DNA of 64,000 bases, taken from positions 168,154 to 232,153 of the forward strand of contig CAZPDT010000003.1 of the NCBI GenBank assembly GCA_964585545.1, in the 5' to 3' direction. How positions within the stretch are numbered: position 1 is the first letter of the stretch; each line of letters starts with the position of its first letter. Shown piece after piece: positions 1 to 9,135 of the stretch. The notes beneath the pieces are model-generated. The model had not been told where the DNA came from and searched no databases. It was given only the letters and a program-made list of their open reading frames with translations. The position numbers and the translations under genes were made by a program. This DNA comes from Brumimicrobium sp964585545. GTDB taxonomy: Bacteria; Bacteroidota; Bacteroidia; Flavobacteriales_D; Crocinitomicaceae.

Positions 1-34
1 ATAAAATTTATACTTCACAGAACAAAAAGTTTCT

Positions 35-42
35 TACTTTTG
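35..42 (+). promoter_or_regulatory. Bacteroidota -7 element upstream of trxB
   Basis: TACTTTTG matches the phylum's -7 consensus TAnnTTTG and lies 26 bases before the trxB ATG. No clear -33 TTTG is visible in the few bases available upstream. The same element recurs in front of several other genes in this window. Confidence 0.5.
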
Positions 43-68
43 TTAACTCATAAAATAAAGAGAAAAAC

Positions 69-1019
69 ATGAGTGAAGCTGAAAAAGTAAACTGTTTAAT
101 TATTGGATCAGGACCAGCGGGATATACCGCTGCAATATACGCTGCACGGGCAGACTTAAGTCCTGTTTTATACCAAGGAATGGAGCCCGGTGGACAATTA
201 ACAACAACAAATGATGTTGAGAACTTTCCAGGCTATCCAGATGGAGTTATGGGGCCAGAAATGATGATTCAATTGCAAAAACAAGCAGAACGCTTTGATA
301 CTGATGTACGAACAGGATTCATCAATAAGGTTGATTTTTCAGGAGACATTCATAAAGTTTGGGCTGATGACGGAACAGAAATTCACGCTAAAACAGTAAT
401 TATTTCCACAGGTGCATCTGCAATTTATTTAGGCTTAGAGTCGGAGCAAAAATACCTTAAAATGGGGGGAGGCGTTTCTGCCTGTGCGGTATGCGATGGA
501 TTCTTTTATAAAAATCAGGAGACTGTTATTGTGGGAGGTGGAGATACTGCTTGTGAAGAAGCCCATTATCTTTCAAAACTTTGTTCTAAAGTAACTATGT
601 TGGTAAGACGAGATGAGTTCCGTGCTTCTAAAATCATGGAAGAACGCGTTAGAAAAACAAAAAATATTGAAATTTTACACAATACTGAGGCTGAAGAGGT
701 GCTTGGTGACGATAATGGAGTGACTGGTGTTCGAGTAATAAATAATAAAACCAAAGAGACCAAGGAAATTCCATGTACAGGCTTTTTTGTTGCTATTGGA
801 CATAAACCAAATACAGATATTTTCAAAGATTTCATCAATATGGATGATAAAGGGTATATAAAATACGAACAACCCGGTACTTCAAGAACAAATGTAGAAG
901 GAGTTTTTGTTGCAGGGGACGCAGCTGATAAAACATATCGACAAGCAGTTACTGCAGCTGGAACAGGTTGTATGGCGGCTCTAGATGCAGAACGATATCT
1001 TGCTGCTTTGGAAGGATAA
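69..1019 (+). CDS. trxB: Thioredoxin reductase
   Basis: Thioredoxin-disulfide reductase, the cytoplasmic FAD flavoenzyme that passes electrons from NADPH to thioredoxin. The 316-aa product has the usual length of the low-molecular-weight bacterial enzyme. Visible motifs: FAD-binding GSGPAG at residues 13-18, the redox-active CAVC at 139-142, NADP-binding GGGDTACEEA near 155, and the C-terminal FAD motif GVFVAGDAAD. The ATG is preceded by an A-rich leader rather than a Shine-Dalgarno sequence, as is normal in this phylum, and by a TAnnTTTG promoter. The gene stands alone; the helicase downstream has its own -7 element. Nothing is truncated or unusual. Confidence 0.96.
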   Translation: MSEAEKVNCLIIGSGPAGYTAAIYAARADLSPVLYQGMEPGGQLTTTNDVENFPGYPDGVMGPEMMIQLQKQAERFDTDVRTGFINKVDFSGDIHKVWADDGTEIHAKTVIISTGASAIYLGLESEQKYLKMGGGVSACAVCDGFFYKNQETVIVGGGDTACEEAHYLSKLCSKVTMLVRRDEFRASKIMEERVRKTKNIEILHNTEAEEVLGDDNGVTGVRVINNKTKETKEIPCTGFFVAIGHKPNTDIFKDFINMDDKGYIKYEQPGTSRTNVEGVFVAGDAADKTYRQAVTAAGTGCMAALDAERYLAALEG

Positions 1020-1107
1020 ATTCTTCGTTTTACCTGCCAAAACCCATAAAAAGTAAGAATAATCACGAATAATTATAAGATAATTTTTTTCTTTAGGAAA
1101 AAGGACG

Positions 1108-1115
1108 TACTTTTG
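1108..1115 (+). promoter_or_regulatory. -7 element upstream of the SF2 helicase
   Basis: TACTTTTG fits TAnnTTTG and ends 25 bases before the helicase ATG. A T-rich stretch sits roughly where a -33 element would be. This suggests the helicase is transcribed separately from trxB. Confidence 0.45.
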
Positions 1116-1140
1116 TTGCCCAATTTTCAGACAATCAACT

Positions 1141-2652
1141 ATGATAGATGAGGCTCTTTTTAAGGCAAAAAAACTATATCCATTCCAAAAGGACACGGTC
1201 CATCAAATTATTGAAGCGTTAGCAGAAAATGGAAGAGATTTTAATTTACTTTATCAACTTCCAACAGGAGGAGGAAAGACTGTAATTTTTTCTGAGATAA
1301 CAAAACAATATATTGAAGAATGGGAGAAAAAGGTGCTTATCTTAACCCATAGAATAGAGTTATCAATACAAACTTCCAAGCAACTATCAGCAATTAATGT
1401 GAGCAATAAAATCATTAATAGTGAGGTTAAAACATTAGATGACCAAAATGAATACAACTGTTTTATTGCTATGGTTGAGACCCTTAATAATCGCCTACAG
1501 GATGATGAGAATTTTATCAAGCAAATTGGGTTGGTGATTGTCGATGAAGCTCACTACAATAGTTTTAGAAAAATTTTTAAATATTATAAGCAAGCCAATA
1601 TCTTAGGGGTTACCGCAACTCCATTAAGTTCAAACAAAGCATTGCCACTCAACGACCACTACGACAAATTGAAAGTGGGTGAAAGTATTTCTTCATTAAT
1701 TGAGAAAGGTTATCTCGCCAATGCAGAAACATTTACTTACGATGTTAATCTTCACGGTTTAAAAATCGGTTCAAATGGTGATTTTACCGTAAGTAGTTCA
1801 GAACAAGTTTATGGGAACTACTTTATGCAAGAGAAGTTGCTCTTCGCCTATGAAGAAGTTGCCCTAAACACCAAAACGTTAATCTTCAATTCGGGGATTG
1901 AGACAAGTATTCGAGTATACGAAACATTTCAAAAAAGAGGGTATGAGATTCGTCATTTAGACAGTACCTTTTCAGATAAAGACCGAAAAGAAATTTTAAA
2001 ATGGTTTAAAGAAACATCCAATGCTATTCTTACTTCTGTTGGAATTTTAACAACTGGATTTGACGAACCTACAGTGGAAACAATTATTCTTAATCGTGCA
2101 ACGCGATCGCTTACATTGTACCATCAAATGATTGGTCGTGGCTCTAGGAAATTACCCAATAAAGATACCTTCCAACTCATTGATTTGGGCAACAACGTAC
2201 GTCGTTTTGGATTGTGGCAAGACTATATCAACTGGAATGATGCCTTTGCTTTTCCCAATAGATTTCTAGAGTCTCGTTTATCAGAACAAGAAGATTTATT
2301 ATTTGAAGCCCCTTACGTTCTTCCAAAACACATCAAAGAAAAGGTAGATACAGAAACCTTGGATCAATTTAAGATGAAAGAAGTTTATGAAGAATATATT
2401 GACAAAGGCAAGAAAGGGAAGCTTGCTGTAGATGATTCATTAGAGAATCATTTTCAAGCAATTATTAATAAAGCTGGAGATTTTTATGATGGCTTAGAAC
2501 TTCAAAATGCACTTCAAGAACATATCGAGTATCGATTAAAGCAATATACAAAGTGCATTGCAAAAAATACGAGGAACTATTTTAAATATTTAATGGAAAC
2601 CTACAATCGTCAATTGCGGCAAAAATTGCGTGCGAATTTAGATGATGAGTAG
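1141..2652 (+). CDS. DEAD/DEAH-box superfamily II helicase (COG1061-like)
   Basis: A 503-aa ATP-dependent nucleic-acid helicase of the RadD/Ssl2-like SF2 group. Walker A is PTGGGKT at about residues 41-47, motif II is VIVDEAH near 135, motif III is TATP near 159, and motif VI is QMIGRGSR near 330. The two RecA-like domains take up the first ~400 residues; the last ~100 residues are helical and charged with no recognised domain. The exact substrate (DNA repair versus other roles) cannot be read from the sequence. It is followed after 92 bases by the ABC-F gene on the same strand. Confidence 0.88.
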   Translation: MIDEALFKAKKLYPFQKDTVHQIIEALAENGRDFNLLYQLPTGGGKTVIFSEITKQYIEEWEKKVLILTHRIELSIQTSKQLSAINVSNKIINSEVKTLDDQNEYNCFIAMVETLNNRLQDDENFIKQIGLVIVDEAHYNSFRKIFKYYKQANILGVTATPLSSNKALPLNDHYDKLKVGESISSLIEKGYLANAETFTYDVNLHGLKIGSNGDFTVSSSEQVYGNYFMQEKLLFAYEEVALNTKTLIFNSGIETSIRVYETFQKRGYEIRHLDSTFSDKDRKEILKWFKETSNAILTSVGILTTGFDEPTVETIILNRATRSLTLYHQMIGRGSRKLPNKDTFQLIDLGNNVRRFGLWQDYINWNDAFAFPNRFLESRLSEQEDLLFEAPYVLPKHIKEKVDTETLDQFKMKEVYEEYIDKGKKGKLAVDDSLENHFQAIINKAGDFYDGLELQNALQEHIEYRLKQYTKCIAKNTRNYFKYLMETYNRQLRQKLRANLDDE

Positions 2653-2744
2653 TCGTTAATTGGAAATTGGTCAATTAGGATTTGTGGATTGTCCAATAAA
2701 GGAAGTTAGAAAGATAATAATCAATTAATTATATATAATATATC

Positions 2745-4367
2745 ATGCTTACAGTCAGCGATTTATCACTCCAATTTGGAAAACGTGTTTTATTTGATGA
2801 GGTCAACCTCCAATTCTTACACGGCAATTGTTATGGCGTTATTGGTGCAAATGGAGCAGGGAAATCAACATTTTTGAAGATTTTATCTGACCAACAAGAT
2901 CCAACAAAAGGTGGAGTTTCTTTAGAGCCTGAGAAACGTATGGCTGTTTTAAAGCAAGATCACTTTGAATTTGATGAATTTGAGGTCTTAAAAACAGTCC
3001 TAAAAGGCCATAAACGATTATACGAGATTATTGAAGAAAAAGATGCGCTTTATGCAAAGCCCGATTTCTCTGAAGAAGATGGAATGAAAGCTTCTGAGTT
3101 GGAAGCAGAATTTGCTGATATGGAAGGATGGAATGCCGAGGCTGATGCAGCTACAATGCTCTCTGATTTAGGCATCGATGAATCTAAACATTATTCATTA
3201 ATGAAGGATTTACCCAACAACTTAAAAGTTCGGGTGCTCTTAGCTCAAGCTTTATTTGGCAATCCTGATTTATTGATTCTTGATGAGCCCACTAATGACC
3301 TAGATATTCAGACCATTAATTGGTTAGAGGATTTTTTACTCGACTTTAAAAACACCGTAATTGTAGTTTCGCACGACAGACATTTCTTGGATACTGTTTG
3401 TACACATATCTGTGATATTGATTTTGGAAAGATTAAATTGTACACAGGAAATTATTCCTTTTGGTATCAATCTTCTCAGCTTGCTGCAAGACAATTAGCT
3501 GACAAAAAGAAAAAAGCAGAAGACAAGAAAAAAGAATTACAAGAGTTTATTTCTCGATTCTCAGCCAATGCTGCAAAATCAAAACAAGCAACGAGTCGAA
3601 GAAAGTTGTTGGACAAATTGGATTTAGATGAAATTCAACCTTCAACAAGAAAATATCCAGGAATTGTTTTTGAACAAGAAAGAGAAGCTGGAGATCAAGT
3701 ACTCCACATCAACAACCTTTCTTATGAATTAGATGGTAAAACGCTGTTTTCAAACATCAATATCAATGTAAGTAAAACAGACAAGATTGCTTTTATTTCC
3801 AAAAATTCTCAGGCATTAACCGCTTTTTTTGAAATTCTCAACGGAAACAAAGAACCTAAGACTGGTGATTTTAACTTTGGGACAACCATAACAACAGCAT
3901 ATTTACCCAATGAGAATCATGAATTTTTTAAAAAAGATGAGAATTTAGTCGATTGGTTACGAACATACGCACAAACAGACGAAGAGAAAGAAGAAGTATA
4001 TCTTCGTGGCTTTCTTGGCAGGATGCTATTCTCTGGTGAGGAGGCCTTAAAAAGCGCTACCGTACTTTCCGGAGGTGAAAAGGTAAGGTGTATGCTTTCA
4101 AAATTGATGATGAAGAAAGCCAATTTATTAATGATGGATGAGCCAACAAATCACCTTGACCTGGAATCCATTACTGCATTAAATAATGGTATGCGTGATT
4201 TTCCTGGAATTCTTATGTTTACTTCCCATGACCATCAACTCATTCAAACAGTAGCCAATCGTATTATTGAGATAACTCCTAATGGCATGGTTGATAAACT
4301 TATGCCTTATGATGAATATCTAAAAGACAAAAAGGTAGAAGAACAAGTTGCAGAATTGTATGCTTAA
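2745..4367 (+). CDS. ABC-F family ATP-binding protein (YbiT/Uup-like)
   Basis: A cytosolic 540-aa ABC protein with two nucleotide-binding domains and no membrane segment, the ABC-F layout associated with ribosome function. The first domain has Walker A GANGAGKS (34-41), Walker B LLILDEPTND (~180) and SHDRHF. The second has signature SGGEKV (~441) and MMDEPTNHLD. A charged K/E-rich linker lies near residues 250-285. The first-domain signature is replaced by LPNNLKVRV, and the second Walker A is degenerate (FISKNSQAL). I recall similar losses in Bacteroidota homologues, so I read this as a subfamily trait rather than damage. Antibiotic-resistance function should not be assumed. Confidence 0.92.
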   Translation: MLTVSDLSLQFGKRVLFDEVNLQFLHGNCYGVIGANGAGKSTFLKILSDQQDPTKGGVSLEPEKRMAVLKQDHFEFDEFEVLKTVLKGHKRLYEIIEEKDALYAKPDFSEEDGMKASELEAEFADMEGWNAEADAATMLSDLGIDESKHYSLMKDLPNNLKVRVLLAQALFGNPDLLILDEPTNDLDIQTINWLEDFLLDFKNTVIVVSHDRHFLDTVCTHICDIDFGKIKLYTGNYSFWYQSSQLAARQLADKKKKAEDKKKELQEFISRFSANAAKSKQATSRRKLLDKLDLDEIQPSTRKYPGIVFEQEREAGDQVLHINNLSYELDGKTLFSNININVSKTDKIAFISKNSQALTAFFEILNGNKEPKTGDFNFGTTITTAYLPNENHEFFKKDENLVDWLRTYAQTDEEKEEVYLRGFLGRMLFSGEEALKSATVLSGGEKVRCMLSKLMMKKANLLMMDEPTNHLDLESITALNNGMRDFPGILMFTSHDHQLIQTVANRIIEITPNGMVDKLMPYDEYLKDKKVEEQVAELYA

Positions 4368-4497
4368 ATAGCGGCTAGCTTTGCAATGAAAATATATGAA
4401 TACTAACGAGCTCAACGCGATACAGTGAACCTGCTGTACCGAAGTTAACCCGCATTATTCATGCATTTAATTTTCAATCTATTTTAGGCACAAGACT

Positions 4498-4561
4498 TAA
4501 AGTAATATATGCATATTTCGCGAGGCTTGTAACGACGAATAGATCAAAATTAAATCAAAAT
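4498..4561 (+). repeat. Dispersed repeat family A, copy 1
   Basis: A 64-base segment starting TAAAGTAATATATGC and ending AAATTAAATCAAAAT. It matches 9072-9135 in the same orientation with only a few substitutions. Weaker similarity (TGTACC...CCCGCATTATT) extends upstream in both copies. Neither copy is coding. Confidence 0.85.
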
Positions 4562-4666
4562 CTTGCCAAATTATCAATACCCAAATTTGGGATTCTTAAA
4601 AAATGCTTGAAATACATTTAAACATATAACTATCAATCGTTGGTGGTTTTATATTTTAAGATTGGT

Positions 4667-4732
4667 GAACCGAGCTTGTGAGCTCATGAATACCTAGTAC
4701 TATTTTAAAAAATGAATAATATTTCGGGTTAA
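4667..4732 (+). repeat. Dispersed repeat family C, copy 1
   Basis: Starts with the palindromic GAGCTTGTGAGCTC, continues CATGAATACCT, then ATTTTAAAAAATGAATAAT and ends TTCGGGTTAA. A diverged copy with the same order of blocks lies at 28271-28333, and partial copies are found elsewhere. Confidence 0.7.
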
Positions 4733-4864
4733 TACTCTAAGTTGAGAGCAGTTGCAGTTATTATAACCCCGTAGAATGTTCCTCAACACCCGTTACGGCT
4801 AATTACAACGCTATTTGAAGTCCCTCAACATCTAGATGGCTTCGGGATGAGAGACCTAAAAGTG

Positions 4865-6238
4865 TTAACCCTCTCTCTTATACTCCCTTACAATCAAACG
4901 ATTGCCTTTGTCATAAGAGAAATAACTCCACACCCAATTGATTCCAACAATAAGTTTGTTTCGAAATCCACTAATCGACATCAGATGAACAATTGACCAT
5001 ATTAACCAAGCCAAGCGACCGCCAAAGTGAAACTTTTTAATGTCTGCAACCGCTTTTCGTTTCCCTATCGTTGCCAATGAACCTTTGTCTTTATAAACAA
5101 ACCCTTTTTTGTTCTTTCCTTTAATTTGATTGATGATATTTTTTGATAAAAGTAGTCCTTGCTGAATAGCAACTTGCGCTACCATGGGATGTGCTCGAGG
5201 ATACTTTTCTGACACCATCGCTGCCACATCTCCAATTACATAAATATCTTTATACCCTTTGAGCTCAAAATATTCATTAACCATCAATCGATTGCCAGGC
5301 GCAACACTCTCTTTTTCAATCCCTGAGGGTATGTTGCCACGAACTCCTGCTGTCCAAATAACACTCTTTGTTCGGAATTTCATTCCTGTATTGGTCGACA
5401 CTGTTGTCCCATCATAAGATTGCACGGCGGTTTCAAGATGTACTTTTACACCGAGTGATTCCAAATATCGCAGTGCCTTATCTGATGAGGCTTTCGACAT
5501 TCCACCGAGCAGACCTCCACTAGCTTCAAGAATATGAATTGACATGACTGAAGCATTTAAATCAGGATAATCTTTAGGCAGGATATAACGTCTAAATTCT
5601 GCGATTGCTCCGGCAGTCTCAACTCCTGCAGGTCCTCCGCCAACTACTGCAAAGTTTGTCAATGCGTCTCTCAATTTATCGTCAGAAGTAGCAACTGCCT
5701 CTTCAAAACTCTGTAATATCATACTTCGAATATCCAAAGCTTCTTGAATAGATTTCATTCCAAGACTATGGGTTTGCACATCTTTTAATCCAAAGAAATT
5801 GGTATCGCTTCCCGTTGCTATTACAAGAGCATCATACATTAATACGCCGATATTGGTTTGAATTTGTTTACTTTTATCATCAATCGACTGTACTTCTGCC
5901 ATGCGAAAAAACACATTCTTATGTCTTGTAAATTGTTTTCTAAGTGGGAAAATAATGCTATCTGGAACTACCCCACTCGTCGCAACCTGATACAATAATG
6001 GTTGAAATTGATGAAAGTTATTTTTATCGATAACAACAACCTGAACTTTTTTGTTTTTCATCTTTTTCACAAATGAAAGTCCCGCAAAACCTCCTCCTAT
6101 GACTACTATACGAGGCAAGTCGGTTTCTGGCAATTGAATAGGTTTTTGTGTTCTATTTACACACTTTACTTTCTCCGTTTCAGAAGACTTAGAAAGTGTA
6201 TTTCTGTCTTTCTTTTCCATGTCTAGGGAATTTATCAT
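4865..6238 (-). CDS. ndh: Type II NADH dehydrogenase (NDH-2 family)
   Basis: A 457-aa FAD-dependent pyridine nucleotide-disulfide oxidoreductase that would oxidise NADH at the inner face of the membrane and reduce the quinone pool without pumping protons. FAD motif VVIGGGFAGLS follows an N-terminal extension of about 43 residues. The NADH-binding motif VVGGGPAGVETAG, the ATGSDTNFFG segment, VIWTAGVRGN and the second FAD motif VIGDVAAM are all present. The hydrophobic C-terminal part (RLAWLIWSIVHLMSISG) fits the membrane-anchoring helices of NDH-2. The polar N-terminal extension may mean the true start is one of two later methionines. The gene is monocistronic. Confidence 0.88.
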   Translation of the reverse strand: MINSLDMEKKDRNTLSKSSETEKVKCVNRTQKPIQLPETDLPRIVVIGGGFAGLSFVKKMKNKKVQVVVIDKNNFHQFQPLLYQVATSGVVPDSIIFPLRKQFTRHKNVFFRMAEVQSIDDKSKQIQTNIGVLMYDALVIATGSDTNFFGLKDVQTHSLGMKSIQEALDIRSMILQSFEEAVATSDDKLRDALTNFAVVGGGPAGVETAGAIAEFRRYILPKDYPDLNASVMSIHILEASGGLLGGMSKASSDKALRYLESLGVKVHLETAVQSYDGTTVSTNTGMKFRTKSVIWTAGVRGNIPSGIEKESVAPGNRLMVNEYFELKGYKDIYVIGDVAAMVSEKYPRAHPMVAQVAIQQGLLLSKNIINQIKGKNKKGFVYKDKGSLATIGKRKAVADIKKFHFGGRLAWLIWSIVHLMSISGFRNKLIVGINWVWSYFSYDKGNRLIVREYKREG

Positions 6239-6364
6239 TAGTTTAACCTATGGTGTCTAACGACACTCATAGAGAGAACAAACACTTCTCCCTATTTGTT
6301 GTCAAAAAGAAAAAGAAATAGAGAGAAACTGAAAAAAATCAGAAATTAGAAAGTTGGATTGACA

Positions 6365-7867
6365 TTAACCCGAAATGTTATCTTTAGAAACAGTTCTATC
6401 CTTTGATTTTGAAAGCAAATAAAGTCCCAAATAGCATAAAATCGCATTGTATCCTAAAATCTCGAAACCCGATTGGTAACCATTGAACCATTCTTCCTCA
6501 AAACTTTTAAAAACATACATTAAAAAAGGAACGATAATGCACACAATCAAGGTCAACTTATCTTCTACCTTCCTTTTTGAGAAAATACCAAAGAAGAATA
6601 AACCCAGTAATGGTCCGTAAGTATAACCTGCCAGAATAAATAATGTGTGAATAACATCCTTATCCTTAAATGCATTTGCTAGAAGAATAACAATAAATAA
6701 AATGAATGTCATACATATATGGATCCACTTTCGAGTCTTTTCCGACCTTCTTTTGTTTTTCCATTTGTCAACATTAAACAGATCAACACTCGTAGAGGTT
6801 GTTAATGCTGTTAATGCTGAATCTGCTGAAGAATAGGTTGCAGCAACCAATCCCAAAAGAAAAGTAATGCCAACGAAAGATCCTAGATTGCCTTCCAAAG
6901 CAATCATTGGAAACAATCTATCGGTTTGTTTATCCAATGGCATTTCATGAATCACTTCCAAAATATGAGGATTTTCCTTGGCGTAAAGAAAAAGCAAACC
7001 ACCCAATATTAGAAAAATAAAATTGACCATAAAAAGGATTACAGAAAACCAAATCATGTTTTTTTTGGCCTCTTTTTCGTTTCGGCAAGTAAGGTTTTTT
7101 TGCATCATATCTTGATCTACTCCTGTCATACCAATAGTTATAAATAAACCTCCGAAAATCCCTTTCAAGAAGTAATGACTGTCTTTAAGATTATCTGTTA
7201 AAAACCAATCGGTCATACCCAAAGATTTGAGACCTGTTGTTGCTTCATCAACACCTCCTATGGATTGTGTAATTAAGACAACACTCACTACAAGAGCAAT
7301 AAGCATGAATGCCGTCTGAAGTGTATCTGTCCACACTATGGTTTTAATTCCTCCTCTAAAAGTATAAACGTAAATAAGAATTAAAGTAATAAAAACGGAA
7401 ACTTCAAAAGGTATTCCATAATGTCGTAAGACAAAAAAGTCGAGTATATCTGCAACTAAGAATAAACGTACAGCTGCACCCAATATACGAGATAGTAGAA
7501 AGAAAGAAGTGCCTACTTTATGTGTTATTGGACCAAACCTTTGTCCGAGATAAGAGTATATAGAAGTAAGGTTTAACCTGTAATAAAGTGGCAGTAAAAC
7601 AAAGGCAATTATAGCATAGCCAAACATATAACCAATAACAACCTGCATGTATGAAAATCCATTGGCGCCTACAAGGCCAGGAATAGAAATGAAAGTTACC
7701 CCAGAAAGGGAAGCTCCAATCATTCCAAAGCTCACCAAATACCATTTAGAGTTGCGATTTCCAGTAAAGAAAGCTTCATTCTTAGCGCCACGTGATGTAA
7801 AATATGATATTATCATCAAGACCACAAAGTAGCCCAGAACGATAGACAAAATAAAAGTACCACTCAT
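6365..7867 (-). CDS. Sodium:solute symporter (SSS family)
   Basis: A 500-aa integral membrane protein with roughly 13 hydrophobic helices, the length and topology of SSS/SLC5 sodium-coupled transporters. Family hallmarks include a conserved segment (AAVRLFLVADILD) and the TYSSADSALTALTTSTSVDLF region, where the Ser/Thr-rich helix contributes to the sodium site. The substrate (sugar, amino acid, vitamin or anion) cannot be assigned. The gene is separated from ndh by 126 bases, so the two may or may not be cotranscribed. Confidence 0.88.
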   Translation of the reverse strand: MSGTFILSIVLGYFVVLMIISYFTSRGAKNEAFFTGNRNSKWYLVSFGMIGASLSGVTFISIPGLVGANGFSYMQVVIGYMFGYAIIAFVLLPLYYRLNLTSIYSYLGQRFGPITHKVGTSFFLLSRILGAAVRLFLVADILDFFVLRHYGIPFEVSVFITLILIYVYTFRGGIKTIVWTDTLQTAFMLIALVVSVVLITQSIGGVDEATTGLKSLGMTDWFLTDNLKDSHYFLKGIFGGLFITIGMTGVDQDMMQKNLTCRNEKEAKKNMIWFSVILFMVNFIFLILGGLLFLYAKENPHILEVIHEMPLDKQTDRLFPMIALEGNLGSFVGITFLLGLVAATYSSADSALTALTTSTSVDLFNVDKWKNKRRSEKTRKWIHICMTFILFIVILLANAFKDKDVIHTLFILAGYTYGPLLGLFFFGIFSKRKVEDKLTLIVCIIVPFLMYVFKSFEEEWFNGYQSGFEILGYNAILCYLGLYLLSKSKDRTVSKDNISG

Positions 7868-8176
7868 AAATAATTTTTAGGGAGTAAATGTATTTAAATA
7901 AAATTTAAATAAGTTCACTTATCCTTGATAAAATCTTTTATGGAATTTGAATTTAAAACTCAACAAATTAGCATACTAAAAATTAGTATACTAAAAAAAT
8001 CGACTTGCTTATCTACGATAAAAGGCGGACCAAGCGCATAAAGGTCAATCCGCTATGGTTTAAAATAACGCTTCGATTCCCAGAAAAGCAGGCCTTGCAT
8101 CTTATTTTTTTATCTTTGCTTTTTGAAAGAAAGTAATTTTTAGAACACCCCTTTAAAGAATGAATAATAATACGGG
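7868..8176. other. Intergenic region with a decayed repeat end
   Basis: About 310 bases without a supported gene. The tail at 8155-8180 (AAGAATGAATAATAATACGGGTTAG) is the inverted form of the TTAACCCGNATTATTCAT motif seen in other intergenic regions. The 69-aa ORF at 8013-8222 overlaps the next gene and has no recognisable domain, so I do not call it. Confidence 0.55.
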
Positions 8177-8566
8177 TTAGGCACCTAAGGTGCGGCGTAA
8201 ATCTTCGATTGTATTTTCCCAATACAATTCATTTTCTTCAAGCTCGTCAGGTTCGGAAAAGGAGGTAAGGTTAAGTACAACAGCTTTTGTCATAGGATCC
8301 ACGTGATAACGAATTTCTACATAAGTATCCAATTCATCTTCTTCATCCTCTAACCATCTAAATTTTATAAATTCATTGGTCTTTTTACCTAAAAGTCGGG
8401 CTTGTTCTTCACTTCCATTCCAATAGAAGGTATAAATATCTTCTTTAATATCAACATCATCGGCAAACCATTCACTCAACCCACTTGGGGTCATCACCAT
8501 TGAATTTAGGACTTTTAAGGAAGTTTTTAAAAGATATTCCTGTTCAAACTTAATTTTTTCTGGCAT
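8177..8566 (-). CDS. START-like domain protein (SRPBCC fold)
   Basis: A 129-aa acidic cytoplasmic protein resembling the START-like/AHSA1-type family common in Bacteroidota. It opens with a helix (KIKFEQEYLLKTSLKVLN), followed by the family-typical SGLSEWFADDV, alternating strands (FYWNGSEEQARLLG, FIKFRWLEDEE) and a long C-terminal helix (WENTIEDLRRTLGA). The fold usually binds a hydrophobic ligand; the ligand here is unknown. A -7 element lies 43 bases upstream. Confidence 0.82.
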   Translation of the reverse strand: MPEKIKFEQEYLLKTSLKVLNSMVMTPSGLSEWFADDVDIKEDIYTFYWNGSEEQARLLGKKTNEFIKFRWLEDEEDELDTYVEIRYHVDPMTKAVVLNLTSFSEPDELEENELYWENTIEDLRRTLGA

Positions 8567-8608
8567 ATTGTTGTTTGTTTTAAGTCGTCGTCTTGTATTT
8601 TAGGTTTG

Positions 8609-8616
8609 CAAATATA
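8609..8616 (-). promoter_or_regulatory. -7 element for the START-like gene
   Basis: On the minus strand TATATTTG matches TAnnTTTG and lies about 43 bases before the ATG at 8566. No clear -33 element was found. Confidence 0.4.
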
Positions 8617-8786
8617 GTAAATTCTTTTGACTCGACTTGCTTCAGTCTATTGAACATCTGATAATCTGTTAATTAATGGAAGATATCTCTCTAAATTTAC
8701 TGTGCTTATTGTACAGTATGAGGTCCGCTATTTTTTTTCCTTAAAAAATTCAGAATTAATATAATAATGAAATTAAAAAAAGCTGT

Positions 8787-8794
8787 TATATTTG
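8787..8794 (+). promoter_or_regulatory. -7 element upstream of tRNA-Met
   Basis: TATATTTG followed by CAC fits TAnnTTTG and lies about 80 bases before the mature tRNA. The spacing would leave a 5' leader for RNase P. Confidence 0.45.
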
Positions 8795-8872
8795 CACCCG
8801 CAAAGAAAGTATGTATTCTTTCATTTTCTGATCGGAGTTTGGATGAATAACTTAAAAAGAAAATTTAAAAAT

Positions 8873-8946
8873 GGCGAGGTAGCTCAGTTGGTTAGAGCGC
8901 AGGATTCATAACCCTGAGGTCAGGAGTTCAAATCTCCTTCTCGCTA
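8873..8946 (+). tRNA. tRNA-Met (CAT anticodon)
   Basis: A 74-nt cloverleaf. The acceptor GGCGAGG pairs with TCTCGCT through two G-U pairs, and the discriminator is A. U8-A9 is followed by the D stem GCTC/GAGC. The anticodon loop is TTCATAA with anticodon CAT, the T arm is AGGAG-TTCAAAT-CTCCT, and CCA is not encoded. G1-U72 pairing and an ordinary D arm favour an elongator Met or Ile2 (CAT) species over the initiator. Isotype by modification cannot be told from sequence alone. Confidence 0.95.
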
Positions 8947-8956
8947 CTTATGTCTA

Positions 8957-8994
8957 AAAGCGTGGTTAAAAATAATCTAACCACGCTTTTTTTA
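8957..8994 (+). terminator. Intrinsic terminator of tRNA-Met
   Basis: A perfect 12-bp stem (AAAGCGTGGTTA / TAACCACGCTTT) with a 9-nt loop, followed by a run of T. It begins 11 bases after the tRNA. Confidence 0.93.
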
Positions 8995-9071
8995 TTGACT
9001 GCGTTTGAACTTAATTCACATTTACTGTACCCCGCATTATTGCATTATTTTCATTCTCTAATGGGAATTTC

Positions 9072-9135
9072 TAAAGTAATATATGCGTCTTTTGCGAGGC
9101 TTGTAACGACCAATAGATCAAAATTAAATCAAAAT
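9072..9135 (+). repeat. Dispersed repeat family A, copy 2
   Basis: Matches 4498-4561 with only a few mismatches in 64 bases. It ends precisely where the T9SS-domain pseudogene sequence begins, which suggests the repeat marks a recombination or deletion boundary. Confidence 0.85.

Larger units (their letters stand above)
4368..4864. other. Intergenic region rich in degenerate dispersed repeats
   Basis: About 500 bases with no convincing ORF between convergent genes. It holds a short TACAG/CTGTA hairpin near 4422-4438, the motif TTAACCCGCATTATTCAT near 4445, a 64-base copy of a dispersed repeat (4498-4561) and a 66-base element from CGAGCTTGTGAGCTC to TTCGGGTTAA (4667-4732). Related sequence recurs at 8.2, 9.1, 28.3, 40.6, 50.1 and 57.8 kb. 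Confidence 0.7.

Noticed and set aside
3210..3250. Damaged ABC-F protein
   Set aside because: The altered signature and second Walker A look like family features of this ABC-F group and not like decay; the ORF is full length.
8013..8222. 69-aa minus-strand ORF near the START-like gene
   Set aside because: It overlaps the START-like gene in a different frame, has no domain, and its region carries repeat-like sequence.
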